DNA of 64,000 nucleotides from Xiphydria camelus (GCA_963678675.1 OY783192.1:36363250-36427249); one strand, 5' to 3'; positions 48,901 through 60,702 are shown, numbered from the stretch's first letter. A program made the numbers and translations. Notes: generated by a model not told the origin, from the sequence alone.

Positions 48901-51900
48901 CGCGAATACACCGCACGAGGCGTGCGTTCTAATTCGAGGGTCGACGGTTAACCGCTGCGCCCCGCGATTTCCGGAAGCGGAGGGGCGAGCGGATCCCCGC
49001 GAGACATAACAGCTTCGCCGCGATGACTCGCTCCTGCGCGGGCGCTCGCGCGAAAGCGACTCGTCGCGTGAAATCAATGCGCGTCCCTTACCGGTATCGA
49101 CGATCACATCGATGAGATCCATACTCTTGGCGAAGGCGTCCCTCAGGTTGATGTGGTGAAACGAAACTATGCTGCCCTCTCGCTTGGCCCTCTCTAGCGC
49201 CTCCCGACGCTTGAGAGCCTTTTCGCGTCTCATCTGATTTTTGTAGAACTCGGCAAAGTTATTGACGATAATAGGGATAGGCAACGCGATTACCAGGACA
49301 CCACATATACAACACACACTGCCGATCACTTTGCCGAGGGGGGTGGTCGGGTATATGTCCCCGTAACCGACGGTCGTCATGGTGATGCCCGCCCACCAAA
49401 ACGTCTCAGGAATGCTTATAAATTTGGTCCCGGGCTCCTCCTTCTCCGCGAAGTATGCGAGACTCGAAAATATGAGAACTCCCATGGCCAGAAAGAGCAT
49501 CAGCAGCCCCAGCTCTTTGTACGAATTGCGCAGGGTAAACCCCAGACTCTGCAGCCCGGTCGAGTGACGCGCGAGTTTTAGTATCCTCAGGATGCGCATT
49601 ATCCGAAAAATCTGAACAACGCGGCGCACGTCTTGAAACTGATCCGTGGCGTTTTTATTCGTCTCGACGAGGAACAGGGATACGAAGTAGGGCAGTATAG
49701 CGAGCAAGTCTATTACGTTCAGGCCGCCTTTGAAGAATTTCCACTTATCCGGCGAGGCGCTGAACCTAAGCACATACTCGAGTGTAAACCACGTGATGCA
49801 AACCGCTTCTACCATCGCGAGCTGCGGGTTATCTTGAAAGTTCCCCTTCTCGTCATTCACTTGCATACTAGGAATGGTGTTGAGAGTAAGCGCTATCGTC
49901 GATAGCACAATAAAGAGTATCGATATCACAGCTATCACCTGGAAAAGTTACACGTAACTCGCATCAGTGAAGATCGCCCGTCGCCGGACGCACCGTCGCA
50001 CGGCGAGCTAACGATTTTCGCGCATTGCGCCGGCTCGAGATCCAACTCGACGATGAGACTGACGACGATACGACGGGCACCTCGCGAATCGATACCGTCG
50101 CGATCGCACCTCGCTCCGTTACACGGTCGCGCGATACGGGTCGCGCTTAACGTTTCGTAAATCGGTCGCGCTCGCTGTCGAGAAAACGACACGGCTCTTC
50201 CGCGAGCCGCGAGTCGAGGACTTCCGGCGCGCGTTTCGCCTGCGCTGGTGTGTAGGGAAGCTGCGGTTGGAGCGCACTGATAAGAAAATCGATACCTATT
50301 TGTTGAAAAAAAATTATCGCCCCTTCACAAATAATCTACGATATCTCGGCTTTCCTTTGACATTTGCTCGATAAATCCGCGATTTTTGGAATCAGCATGA
50401 CGAAGCTCGATTGTGGAGACTTCGATTTTCGCAAAAATTAAAATCTTTGGAATCGACCGCTGAATCACACACTACCTCGTGTATTTTTTAATGCACTGAT
50501 CATGAAAAACACGGTTACCAGGTCCACATGTCAAAGGAAAGATAATGCAAGATATCGGTAATTTTGTCTATATGAAAAAACAACAGTTTTTTTCACATAA
50601 AACCACCAATGTCTCAAACTTCTTCCGATGAAAGTATCCTTCAAGTAAACTGGAGAAGAATCAAACGATCGCTTGATCAACTACATTCTTTATCAGTGCA
50701 CACGCGCGCGATCGCTGCAGTAATGAAGCAAAGACGGGAAAGAAATCGTCGACCGCGTAAGACGGAAGCAGCGTCCTTCGACGCGTCTTCGAGCGTAATT
50801 TTTCCAGAACAATATGCCAACCAAATAAGCGTCGCGTTTCACGAAGGCTCGTCCCGATCGTGCGCTACTCCCCGCGAGGGGCGAGTCGTGGATATAAAGC
50901 TTCGCCATCAGTCGATTGATGGCGTGATCGCGCCGATCGCGCCCATCGATCGCCGGCATTTTTATCACCCACCCCTTTTTACGGGCGAATCGAAGGTCAA
51001 GCGTGGGCACACGTGTGGCTCGTGCGCGTAAACGTTATACGTAACGCGTACGTATGTACAGAAAGCGTATCGAGCGTGTGGACATAAATGGACGTATATA
51101 CGTATGTACAGTAGTATAATCGCTCCCCTGGGGGGAAATGAAAATCAACCGCTACGTTTCGCTCGGGAAAAGTAGGCAAAAAAAATGTTCCCCGGATAAC
51201 GTCATTGAGCCGAGCTCCGTCGCACCTGCGACAATTCTCTCGAGCCCAACGAACAAGCCAGGATCGCACATTCGTCATACGCAACAAGCATACGCACATC
51301 AGTTGCGTCCCGTCAAAACCCCGCTCCCTTTTGCGTACACATACGAGAGGCAGCGAACACCTACGCGGGATTCTCCCGGAAATACGTGAAGGAATAGAAA
51401 AGAGAAGAGAGATACAGGCGGAGGCGGCATTTGCTTCGCACATCGACACAGTAGATACTTGCGGTACGTTTTCATGAAGAGGAAACAGAAAAATAGTGGT
51501 AACGGTCATTACAAGCACGATGTAGTCTTTGTGGCGATCGGGGAGGATTTGAGTGCGTAAAAAATATTTACAAAAACAACTTTGGGGTATAGTTATGAGT
51601 ATTACTACCGGGTGGTAGCCGCGTCCAAAATTACTAGTTATACTATTGAGTTGTTCGAAAAGTAATGTCGCTTATTTTCGGGAAATGGCAGTACCTTAAT
51701 GAAAAAATATTAGAAGCGACGCGAACCCTGAAATTTTTTATATCACTTGACAGCTGACATTCCAAATTATCTTTAATCGTTTTAACTATCGCCATTCGTG
51801 AACAACTCTTTGTTCGCTATCAAGTTTAAAATGGAAAATCAAAGTGAGCATTTTCGTCATATTTTGAACGTTTACTTTGGAAAGTGCAAAAATGCAGTGC

Positions 51901-54382
51901 AAGCTCGGAAAAAAATTGTGTGATGTTTATGATGAAGATTTATTGCTGAAACGTAATAAAAATGACCTATTTTTGAAGCGAATCATAACGGGCGATGAAA
52001 AGTGGATTGTTTACGAAAACGATCGTGGCGCAAGCGAGATGAGCCGGCACAATCAACATCAAAAGCTGATACTCATCTAAAGAAAGTTTTGTTGCCTGTT
52101 TGATGGGATTATAAAAAGGTATTATTTTTTTCGAACAACTCCAAAGGAACGAAACTATCAATTCAGAAGTGTATCGTCATCAGCTGTGATGCAATTAAAT
52201 CAAGAAGTGAAGAAAAAACGACCAGAACTGGCAAGTCGTGAGAAGACGTTATTTTCCATCACTATAACGCCAGACCACACACATCTTTGGTCACTCGCCA
52301 AAAATTGTTGGAGCTAAACTGGGAAGTAATGCCTCATCCACCGTATAGCCCGGATCTTGCACCATCGGATTACTATTTATTCCGTTCTCGTCAAAACCAT
52401 TTAAATGGAAAGATACTCGATTTATAGATGAAGCTATCAAAAATGAGTTGATTCAGTTTGTTGCCTCTAAAGACCAAACTTTCTTCGAACGCAGAATTAT
52501 GCAGCTGCCTAATAGACGGGGAAAGGTCATCCAACAAAATGGTCAATATATCATTGATTGATGTTTGTTATTTATATCAATAAAATCTCGTTGGAATTCA
52601 TGAAAAAAACGATATTACTTGTCGAACAACCCAATAGTAGTAATACTCATAACTGTAATGACAGTGGCCGCGAAAGCCTTGAATTTGTAGCTTCGGAGTA
52701 TCTTCCCCAACGAAAGTAGTAATTGCACGGGTGGGGTCCGTCCTTCATCGTCAGACGTTGAAAAAGCAAATTAACTTCGGTGCCGATTTACATCGCAAGC
52801 GACTCCTTCGACGAGCTACCCGGAGAACGCCTGGTCCCCGAGCAACCCCACGTCGAGATCACCGTAAAGCGTACTTCCCGTCGGGTGATAACCACACAGC
52901 CAACGCAAGGAACGAAAGAAACGTGAAATGCGAAGATCGTACACCGATTTCAACGGAACAAAAAAGAAACGCGCGAAGCTGATCACGCTTTCGGATGGGT
53001 GGGTAGACACGTGTGATTCGTCACTCGGATCGCGACGACGGTGCGCGATCGCTCGTCGATCGCAAAGAGCCCGTAGTTACACCGATCGCTTCTCTCGCTC
53101 CGAAATGTGCGGAGCAAATCGGCCGCTTCTCGCGCGCGACGCACGCGCAGTCGATGTGTCGACAAATTCGCAGGGAGCGGTGTCGAGAGAGGATCTACAA
53201 TGATGCCTGGTAATCACGTGTGAACCCTCCCATCATCGTCATCGTCGTCGGGGCGATATCGCAACGATTCGAAATACAGCAGCGCTACAAGCTAAGAAGC
53301 CGAGTTATATACACAGAGAGAATAGCGCTGTTATACGCCACCTAAAAAGTAACAAAATTACATTACGTCGACGACAAAGTGGTGCGGACGTCGAGGAAAG
53401 CGAGACACTTCGGCACCTCCGAATCGAAAGCGAGTCGAATCTCTGTACGCGGGGACGAACGATCGATCCCCGAAGAAGGCGGCGGCGGCGGTACCACACG
53501 CGCGTCGACGCGAAGGTGCGCGCGGGAGGAACGACTCACCCTAGCAGCGATGGACGTGGTCGGCTTCTCGAGCAGGTCCCAGAGCCACTTCTGGTACTGC
53601 GCGCACTTGCCCTCGCCGAACTCCTCCTCCTCGCGCTGCCGCAGCGACTCGGCCTCCTTCCTCATCTCCTCGTGCACGTGCTCCTTGCGCTGGTGGTACT
53701 TGTGCTGGCAGCAGCTCTCGAGGTAGAGCTCGTCGACACCCCAGTACTCGAGGTCGTCGCTGAACGCTAACACGCACATTTCGTCCACGAGGTGGAGCTT
53801 GCCGGTCCTATAGAAATTCAAGATTGAGCTGAAGGACTTGGGGTGCCGATCGAAGAAGTACTCGTTGTCGATCAGCGAGTAATCGTCGCAGAGCTCGGTG
53901 ATGGCCTCGTGCGTGTTGCAGTCGCGCAGCCGGCCGAGACGCGTGTGCGGCAGCCGCTCCAGCGTGCGCCAGAGCACCTCGTGCTTGACGCCGCCGACGT
54001 TGATGGAGACCCGCCTGTTGAGGGCCTTCGATCGCATGATCATGAAGGGTTCCGGGGGCAGCGAGGTCATGGATCGCGAGTAGTTGCGCTGCTGCATCTG
54101 CAGCGGCAGCGGCGGCGGTAGCGGGGGCGGCGGGAGCGGTGGTGGCGGCGGTAGAGCCGAAGACGGCAGGACGCCCGGGACGGTGGCGAACGGGGCGTAG
54201 CGCACCTCCTTGCTGCCGCAGCCCGTGGTCGCCGTCGTCGGGACGCTCGCGTCGAAGCCGCCGAACCCGTCGCTCGTCGCCGCGAGCTGGCTCCCCGAAC
54301 ACAGAGCGGCGAGGATTCCGTTTCCATTGCGATCCGGGTCGATCGTCCCCCCATCGTCATCGAACCTTCTGTCGTTCAGCAT
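35632..54382 (-). CDS. Shab: Shab voltage-gated potassium channel (Kv2)
   Basis: Eight exons join in phase to 1162 residues: 53540-54382, 49092-49938, 46636-46937, 43792-43875, 40058-40570, 37636-37858, 36687-37091, 35632-35903. Exon 1: Gly/Ala-rich start, [10 protein letters not shown], a proline run, then the T1 tetramerisation domain (about 120-240: [20 protein letters not shown], with zinc-binding CCQHKYH). Exon 2: S1-S6, with voltage sensor [20 protein letters not shown], selectivity filter TVGYGD, gate PIPIIVN, then the proximal tail ...[20 protein letters not shown]. Exons 3-5 encode [26 protein letters not shown] and [19 protein letters not shown], all Shab tail motifs I recall from Drosophila. 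Exons 6-8 are assigned by phase, splice sites and position, and are less sure. Known role: delayed-rectifier K+ current in neurons and muscle. Further 5' or alternative exons are possible. Large introns carry a mariner relic and many MITEs. Confidence 0.92.
35966..36663. mobile_element. Composite MITE: family I with family A nested, locus 2
   Basis: The family I left part (35966-36346) holds two tandem units of GAATACGAATCTGATGG... / AACCTGATAGAAACATTTA. Family A follows (about 36347-36607; CAGAGAAAATTAATTATTTCG to CTACCTCTTCTCTGTG). The I right end (36608-36663) reads TCTCAAATAAATTTTTCTATC to TTTTTCCCTGAG. It lies in the Shab intron 35904-36686, 23 bp from the donor of exon 36687-37091. Confidence 0.75.
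38110..38350. mobile_element. MITE family A, copy 4
   Basis: GAATTAATTGGATCTATCAAAA ... ACAAGTAATTA at the left, and TAATTACTTGAGTAATTTCC ... GATTCTTTTTCTCTGTA at the right, with the central ATCACATG hairpin. It lies in the Shab intron 37859-40057. Confidence 0.7.
38365..38570. mobile_element. Element L with about 17-bp inverted ends
   Basis: CTGATACCAGTCAATTTTA at the left end is mirrored by TAAATTGACTGGTATCAG at the right end. The AT-rich interior has no coding capacity. It sits between family A copy 4 and the 38608 hairpin in the Shab intron. Confidence 0.65.
38608..38691. ncRNA. Pre-miRNA-like hairpin in a Shab intron (candidate)
   Basis: Bases 38608-38639 pair with 38660-38691 at 30 of 32 positions, with a 20-nt loop. 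On the minus strand (Shab sense) one of the two mismatches becomes a G:U pair. Size, arm length and loop suit a microRNA precursor or mirror a tiny palindromic transposon. I do not recognise a known miRNA seed. Transcription is not shown. Confidence 0.35.
39240..39474. mobile_element. MITE family H, copy 2
   Basis: It shares TTTTGGTCATATATGGATTATA, ATGATTTCTATATTAA.CATATAAG and GAAAATATATAGAATTTTTC with 15227-15479. The right end CTGCCTGAG is diverged, and the left end is degraded. It lies in the Shab intron 37859-40057. Confidence 0.7.
39626..39851. mobile_element. Element M with 13-bp inverted ends
   Basis: GCCTTCAGACCTG (39626-39638) is the exact inverse of 39839-39851. The AT-rich interior is non-coding. 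Probably a small DNA transposon remnant. Confidence 0.5.
40755..41012. mobile_element. MITE family I, copy 3 (no nested element)
   Basis: It runs from CGCTGAGGGAAAAAGTCTGG to AACCTTTTCCCTGGGTGC, inverse ends. CCTATTCATCTCAAATAAATT is continuous here, which marks the site that family A occupies at 24290 and 36347. It lies in the Shab intron 40571-43791. Confidence 0.75.
41530..41980. mobile_element. MITE family A, copy 5, with family B copy inserted and rearranged
   Basis: The family A ends are CACAGAGAAAAAGAATTAG...GGGGTCGTAAGTAATTA and GTAATTATTCGCGACCCC...TTTTCTCTGTGTG. Within, a B element at 41715-41858 (CACTGAAAAAAAATGCTTC ... TTTCTTTTCAGTG) is flanked by TA. An extra inverted B end at about 41624-41640 is mirrored by 41715-41735, and the A-type sequence between them (about 41641-41714) is trapped. 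Confidence 0.65.
42928..43297. mobile_element. Palindromic element E with nested family C copy 3
   Basis: The outer arm 42928-42976 (CGAGAAAAATAATTTGCCGATTC... TAGAGCC) is the imperfect inverse of 43250-43297. A family C element (about 43004-43203, ACCACGTGAAACTAAATTTAC ... TAAGTTTAGCCTCATATG) sits between the arms. It lies in the Shab intron 40571-43791. Confidence 0.65.
44455..44698. mobile_element. MITE family D, copy 3 (one end clear)
   Basis: The right end CACCAGCAATTATTTCTCCCAG, with upstream TTAATTGAAGAA and AAGAATACAGATTCTTGATC, matches family D. The left end is not resolved. Confidence 0.55.
45961..45990. repeat. (GA)n microsatellite
   Basis: A GA run continuing as a degenerate purine tract to about 46018, in the Shab intron 43876-46635. 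Confidence 0.9.
46188..46463. mobile_element. MITE family D, copy 4
   Basis: The ends are ACACCGAGAGAAATAATTGCTGG and TAGCGATTACTTCTCTCAGTGTG. It lies 173 bp downstream of the splice donor of the Shab exon ending at 46636, inside the open frame that continues past that donor. Confidence 0.75.
48160..48377. mobile_element. MITE family C, copy 4
   Basis: CCACATGAGGCTAAACTTACTC ... AACTTTAGCCTCACATG, inverse ends, with inner ATCACTGCTATCTC / GAGATAATAGTGAT. It lies in the Shab intron 46938-49091. Confidence 0.75.
50284..50595. mobile_element. Palindromic element P
   Basis: GATATCTCGGCTTTCCTTTGACATTTG at the left is mirrored by CATGTCAAAGGAAAGATAATGCAAGATATC at the right, and flanking A-rich and TAATTTT blocks are mirrored too. 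Non-coding. It lies in the Shab intron 49939-53539. Confidence 0.5.
51646..52634 (+). pseudogene. Decayed mariner element with internally deleted transposase
   Basis: The ends TTGAGTTGTTCGAAAAGTAATGTCG and CGATATTACTTGTCGAACAACCCAA are inverted repeats flanked by TA (51644-51645, 52635-52636). Translation in shifting frames gives mariner transposase fragments: [21 protein letters not shown], then [20 protein letters not shown], and further on the [13 protein letters not shown] motif. The piece between CDVYDE and LLKRN (about 300 bp, part of the DNA-binding region) is missing, and there are frameshifts and stops. At 989 bp the element is shorter than the usual 1.3 kb. Inactive, non-viral DNA transposon in the Shab intron 49939-53539. 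Confidence 0.9.
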
Positions 54383-55192
54383 GGGACGGAATTCTCAACG
54401 GGCTGCGGGATGTGTCTTACGGTGAGTGCAGCCGCCCTGCACTCTCATCCACCGGAGCGGCCCTTCTCCTTCGCCGTCGTTAGAGCGACCACGCGCGACA
54501 TCGTAACCTGCGAAGCGGGACGACGACGACGACGACGTGATTATCGCGCGCGAAGCTGCAGCGTCTTCGTCGGGAAGACCGTTTCTCGTCCGCGCGACCC
54601 CTACGCTCGATCGGAGCTGACCTCGCACGATTTATTCATCGCGCTCGTCGACGATCGAGGCGCGACCGCGACCTGGTATTTTTCGCCGCGGAATCCGATC
54701 GCGCGGCACGCGGCGAGAACGACTTCCGTGTCCACTTCACTCGCACCGCCGTGCTCTCTCCGCGAGATCCGGAGAACCGACGACACCGGCTCCCCTCTCC
54801 CCCGCGCGAATGGAAAGCCTCGACGAATCCGCGCTGCCGCGACGGTTCGGCGGTCCCGCCATAAATTCCGCGACCGGTCGGACCCGCGAGCGAAACCCTC
54901 CGGGAGAGAACCTGCGCGCCGAAATCCGAATACGGGTCGCGGAGGACGGGAGAGGAGAGAAAGCGCGAGAACCGGCCGCGAGGAGGGTCGATCGACGATA
55001 CGAGCGAGACTCTGGAGCCTTTATCGGAGACGGGGTAGCGGCGGGCGGATAAGGGTGAGAGCTACTGGCCTACGCGCGCGAGCGGGTAGATTCGGCGTGT
55101 CTTCCCCCGCCACATCCCTTCGCCCCGTAACTCCCTACCACACCCCGCTCCACATAACTGGGGGAATCGATTCTTTCTCGGTCACCTGGCCG

Positions 55193-55200
55193 GCCAGCGT

Positions 55201-55231
<31 letters not shown>
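55193..55231. repeat. (CCAG)n microsatellite
   Basis: About eight CCAG units in tandem, after a first diverged unit, upstream of Shab. Confidence 0.95.
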
Positions 55232-55746
55232 TCGTAGTACGTACCTAGTTGGCAATCTCAAAACAACCTCCGCATTGTCCCGCTCTCATTTACCCGCATC
55301 GCCCGCCCGCCCCGACGGTACAGTACCTACGTTCGATAATAATCGCCGTCGATAATTGCGCGTGCGATACGTCGTCGCCTTCTCGTCTACCGGCCGCACT
55401 CGAGCATCGATGATCCCCCCGCGCGGGTGTCAACGTTTCCGAGAAATCGCAAGCGTCCCTCCTCCGCGCTGGCCGTGCCACCAGATACAGACACACCCTC
55501 GAGGTATAGCGTTTCGCGCGTCGCATTCCCGCGTGCGGTACGGGAACGACAATCGGCGCCCGTGTGACGTACTCGCGCGTTTTCGAGAAGTTCGGACGGA
55601 CGCGAGCGTTCGAAAATGTCAGGGGAAGGAAGGGACGGACCCTGACCTATGCCGCGCCGATACCCCGCGAAGAAGGCAGCCGCGGGACTCCGAATCGACT
55701 TTGATTTCCGGGCGGTTCGTTTCTCGATTAATTCGTGCTCTCCGCG

Positions 55747-55750
<4 letters not shown>

Positions 55751-55777
<27 letters not shown>
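55751..55777. repeat. (CT)n microsatellite
   Basis: An uninterrupted CT run of about 27 bp upstream of Shab. Confidence 0.95.
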
Positions 55778-55780
<3 letters not shown>

Positions 55781-57918
55781 CCAGTTTACTCCGCGAGGTT
55801 TTGGACTGGTCAGGGATCTTCTTCTTCCACTGTCGCTCGCGGATCTCGGAGACAAAGACAGAAATAGCCGACAAGACCGAAACAGCGATTCGCGAGCGCA
55901 GTGACTCACCTTTTAAAAGAGATTATTCGTTTCCACGACGACACGTACGGCGCGATTCGCGCTGCGTATCATCGGGAACGCGTCGCGGGACGATCGGGCA
56001 TCCGTGCGAAATACGATTCACCACTTGTTTCACCGGCGCTGCGAGAGCAACGGGATTTCCTCCACCACTATCGATTGGCACGGGTGTATTTTCGTCGGAA
56101 CCGCGACGCACACCGGGTACTCTCGCTTTTCCGTGGCGACGAGACCGAAGACGACCGGGGTTCGCGGCTCGTAGCAGCGCGGCCGATTTGTCGCGCGACG
56201 ACGCGGCTTCGGGGGAGTACACTGATTACTTTTTCCGAGCGCGAAACCGAAGAACGGGATCCGCAACCGGGGCGCTCAGCTGCTGCTGGCTCTGGCGCGT
56301 TGGTGACGAGGCGGTGCTTGGACTCGAGCCAGCTGTGCGCCTGCCTAGGCGATCGACCTGACCACCTTACATCTTAATCGGCCATCTTCCTTCCGCTTTT
56401 GCGATCGAATTTACAAACAAGCGCGATTCGTCGCGAAACGCGGCCACGGCGAGTACCGCGGCGGAACGCGCGATTGTCATGGAACCGTGTATGACGGGCG
56501 GGTCGATGCGGAAGACCGGCGCGCGACATCGAACGCGTACGTGCACGTACGACGGTTGTAAAACGCGCGCGACGCCTGCTCTCTATAAATAAGAGAAATG
56601 TCGTTGCGAGGGAAAAATTATGCCCGCGCATCGATCCCGGTGTATTTTGATAAATGTATGTAGGTATACGACGTGGCGCGAGCGCGCGGGGGGATCGCGC
56701 GAGCTTCTGCTCGGTCGGATATAAGGAGCAAGGTCGGCGATGGTATTCCTGGGATACGACCGCGGTAGCTGACCGTGAGGGATTCCCCTTTGTTCGTCCG
56801 TCGGTCTAATTCCGCGGCGTCGAAGGGACGAGTTCGTCGATGCTTCGTGGAATAAATAAATCGAGGATAATTAACTTATTTATACATCGGCTGTAGGTAT
56901 TTTTGTGATCTCGTTTCTTCTCGCGATTTTTGGTAGGGCCTGGTATTTCTGCCGCGAGTTCGCGCGTTATGCATTCCTACGCTGGTATGATAGGCGCACG
57001 TGCGTGTACATATAGTCGGACTGCTAATGCTTTTTGTACTTTGGATGGCGATATTTCGTGATCAGTTCATTTAACGGATATTTCACCTTATATATTTTAT
57101 ATTGATATCGACGAGTTCTATCATTTTCGTAATGAAAATATCGAATTTCGTTTAAAAAAGTGAAGACAATCTTCGTATTTCTCTGATGACGCGTTTTATC
57201 AAAAATGTTTTGCGCGTATCGTACGAACCTCTCGAAACCACGATACTTTCGTCTCGAACATTTTTGTTTAAACTTTATGATTTCCCTGATATTCGACCGT
57301 ATTATTTAAATGGCACGACGATAGACAGTAGGTACCGCCATCGTAGCGGCGGACGTATGACCGGACCGTACCTACTAGCCTCTACCCCAGCTATTAGTTT
57401 CAGTATTCGCGTTTGTAAGATTATGTATCAATCGAAGCGGTAATGTTTTATAGTCCCAAGGGAAATATATATAGAGAGTCTAAAATATTTATTTTCGCAA
57501 ACTATCCTGCACTTACCTTTACCGCATGTCGATCAGGCGCGATTAAAATTAAATAAGGACCATTCTATGGAGCTACCAATAATAATGGGAACTACTTCGA
57601 AAAATATCGAAATACCACTGTTATCCGTGGAAGTAGTTTCTCGTTCTGTTGTTAAATACCGGCGCGTTATAATAACTTCGCGGTAGTCCGAAAAAAGAAT
57701 TAGGCTAAAAAAACATCTCGTCGTAGAGCTATAAAAAAACCGCTCGTACTTAAGTACGCGACGTAAACACGGATGGTCGATGTTGCGCGTTGTAATTTTT
57801 GAGAGCGAATAGATAATTGGGATTTTTTAAAGCAGGAAGACTGAGCTGACTTGGAGCTGAAGAAGATTAAAGCCAAAGTTTCAGGAAACGTTTATACAAA
57901 GCCGTTATCTTACGAAAT

Positions 57919-57924
57919 TTTATT
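57919..57924 (-). terminator. Poly(A) signal of OSGEP
   Basis: Minus-strand AATAAA about 50 nt downstream of the OSGEP stop codon. Confidence 0.6.
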
Positions 57925-57972
57925 CAGTTCCACAACATTGTACAGAAACTCCGTATAGTATAATTTGTATAA

Positions 57973-59441
57973 CTATTTTCTCCACGAGACAAATACATCA
58001 TCCGTTCGATATCTTTGCACACACGTGGTTTCCAGCCACGGCGTAGCGCCTTGACTCTTATATTGAAGCAAGCCAGCCACGGCGATCATCACTCCGTTAT
58101 CAATGCAAAAACGTTCGTCGGTCGAATACAAAGTGGCGTTTCTCTCTTTGCACATTTGTTCCATCATTTGCTGTAGCCTCTCGTTACATCCCACACCGCC
58201 CACGATCAATACCTCCTCTGAGCCCGTATGTGCCATCGCCCTTTCTGCAATATCAGATAAGAATTCTACCCGCCCCAAATCTCCGCATATCTCTCGTGAC
58301 GTAATTCTTACGCAAACTGCCCCTCGTTACCTGTAATTTCGATTAGCATCGCGAACACGGTCTCCTGCAGGGAAAAGCAGAGATCCTCTTTCGTGTATTC
58401 ATTGGACTTCAACCAAGAGGACACACGTTCCTCTATGTTGCTCAAAATTCCAGAGAAAGAAACGTCCATGCCTTTGACCACGTATGGTAATGGAGCCAAT
58501 TTCTCACCTCTTTTTTCAGAAATACAAACGTCAATTGCTTTGGGGTACCGGCGAAACGTTCCTTCGGTATTAATAGACGAACGGGTCTTTTAGTAAATAT
58601 TTCTTTCGTATTTAAAATCGTATTATTTCCACGCGACTTGAATTTTTTAATAATGGCTAGCAGAGAGCAAAAGCGAGGTGATCGTTCGGTAACTTACTTT
58701 TTGGCAAGCTGCTCTATATTATAGCCCGGACTGGGGTCGTTCGAGAGTTTGATCAGCCTCGCGAAACGATCCAAACAGTTTCCCACAGCGATGTCTATCG
58801 TCTCGCCGAATATTCTGTATCTCTGACGGGAGTACGCTATAACCTGAGTATTTCCGCCGGACACGTATAAAACGGTAGGGTTTTCACTCTTGGTGATCAA
58901 CCTGCCCATTTCGATGTGCCCGACGCAATGATTTACTCCGACTATAGGCTTGTTGTAAAGTCTGGCGACCGTGCGTGCCACTAACGCGACCGCTGTTAAC
59001 GGCGCGCCCATTCCCGGACCTTTCGTGTAACAAACGACGTCGACGTCTTTCATGGTGAGACCCGCATCCGTCAAGGCTTTCCGCAGAACCTCGAGGACGT
59101 GATCGCGATGGTGCCGAGCCGTTTCCCGGGGCAGAAACCCTTTTAATTCGGATAAATTTATTCTCATATCGAGGCTGAGATTATTTTTGCAATAAACTTA
59201 AAATTTGAATATTTACGACGTTGACAGCTTTCGAAATAAAATTATTACACCGATAGAAAATAATAAATTAAACGACAGTAACGCGATGCGGCATAACCTA
59301 AATATAATCGTGGTAAATCGACATACCTTCCCCGGGTGGTGTGACGTACGTATGTCTTACGTTGGAAAGAACTTCATCGTCGCGAATAACTCCTATACCT
59401 AATTTGTTGGCACTGCCTTCGAATCCTATAGCGATCACCAT
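57973..59441 (-). CDS. OSGEP/Kae1, tRNA N6-threonylcarbamoyladenosine transferase
   Basis: Four exons, 59327-59441, 58698-59139, 58331-58509 and 57973-58244, join in phase to 335 residues, the usual OSGEP length. It starts [19 protein letters not shown]. Family motifs: [10 protein letters not shown]; the metal-binding histidines in [11 protein letters not shown]; the nucleotide-binding [24 protein letters not shown] segment [25 protein letters not shown]; and CIDNGVMIA with the metal-binding aspartate. Known role: catalytic subunit of the KEOPS complex, transferring the threonylcarbamoyl group to A37 of tRNAs that read ANN codons. The length and cytosolic form (no mitochondrial leader) argue against the mitochondrial paralogue OSGEPL1. 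Exon 3's acceptor (GAAAAAAG) is purine-rich and unusual, but the phase and family sequence fit. Confidence 0.95.
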
Positions 59442-60478
59442 TTCTTTGAGATATCAAAATATTGACAAAAACACTGTGTGTCAAAAGAAAGACAGGGAAG
59501 AAAGGTTAGGAATATAGTCTGCGCGACATCCGCATAGTGGCGTCACTGTAGCGATTACTCGCATCGCACATTTCGCGCGCCATTTCGCGGTGTATCGCCG
59601 GGACGAGAGCGTGTAGACCGTTGAATCGGTTGCGCAAGTTTCCGAGTGTTTGTTTTCGTTTCGGAAGGCTTTAGCGGTGATTGCAAAAGCAGTGTAGAGT
59701 CGCGCCGGGTTTTTGTTGCTTCAGAAATTGCAGAGCACGCCGCGACAACTCTCTGAAATTTGGGAAACGCGGTTGTTCGTTTTTCACGTTTCGCGTGCAT
59801 CCGCTCTACGGTAAAAGCGCGATGTTCACGTTGCTCGTTCTACCAATTTTTCGAACGTTCGTTTTTAGTTCGGATGACTTTTACGGGGATCATTAGACGG
59901 TTTAGACCGGGCTACCCCTGGCTTCGCGGAATGGTCGACAGTGCATAGTGTAATTGTGAATTTCATTTGTCAATTTGGATACCTATGTACATCGTCATTC
60001 GGTGAGGAGCTACTCCCGAGAAGTTCGCGATCAAGACGACTGAGAAGGTAGGAGCATGTATGTTTTTTCATATGAACGCAGGGTAACGAATGCAGTTATT
60101 AGCATTCGATAGCGATATTGGCAACTCGAATAATGAGTGGATTAGATACGAAGAGATGGCAATATGCCAATTGTACTCGTTACTCTGCTTATCTATAAAA
60201 TATGTACGATATTTCTCGATATTACCTTCGCACGGTTGGCGAGTAATTTCACGAAGTCTAGCGGTCGAGGAATTTTGGAAAACTCGTCAGGGAATTTTAC
60301 ATGCCCTAGGGAATTAGGGAAAATGTTAGAGCGTGAAAAACGTTTTGAAATGAAATCTCTACCTTTGTTATTTATTTGACATGAACATCTGTACGACGTT
60401 CAGGACAAATTATAGCTATCTCAGACCGGAAAAGTCGGGGAAATGTATTTTCAGATTTCACTAGACACCGTGAATCTG

Positions 60479-60702
60479 CATGTGACTAAAGTTCCAAACG
60501 TTCATTTGAACGAAAAATTTCGACTTTAAGAGATTATAACCAATATTGATTTTATCGATCACTAGATTTCTACGTATAGAAATTTTTGCGAATAGGCGAT
60601 TACAGAAAATAAAGTAATCGATAAATTCAAAAGTGGCTATGGTCTTTTAAAATCGGGATTTTTCGTTCAAATGATCGTTCGGAACTGCATGTACATGAAT
60701 CT
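60479..60702. mobile_element. MITE family F, copy 2
   Basis: The ends CATGTGACTAAAGTTCCAAACG...CATTTGAACGAAAAA and TTTTTCGTTCAAATGATCGTTCGGAACTGCATGTACATG are inverse copies. The interior matches 28274-28458 and 62572-63107. Confidence 0.75.

Larger units (their letters stand above)
54383..57918. other. Upstream region of Shab, no gene recognised
   Basis: About 3.5 kb. The CpG-rich left half probably holds the Shab promoter and 5' UTR exons, but no start can be placed. It contains a CCAG tetranucleotide repeat (55193-55231) and a CT microsatellite (55751-55777). The right third is AT-rich; 57045-57165 resembles 17700-17820. Open frames are Arg/Ser-rich with no family match. Confidence 0.5.

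Noticed and set aside
51877..52080. 67-codon plus-strand open frame as a real gene
   Set aside because: It is a fragment of the deleted mariner transposase.
54410..55237. 275-codon plus-strand open frame upstream of Shab
   Set aside because: Low-complexity Arg/Ser composition, antisense to the probable Shab 5' region, and ending in the CCAG repeat.
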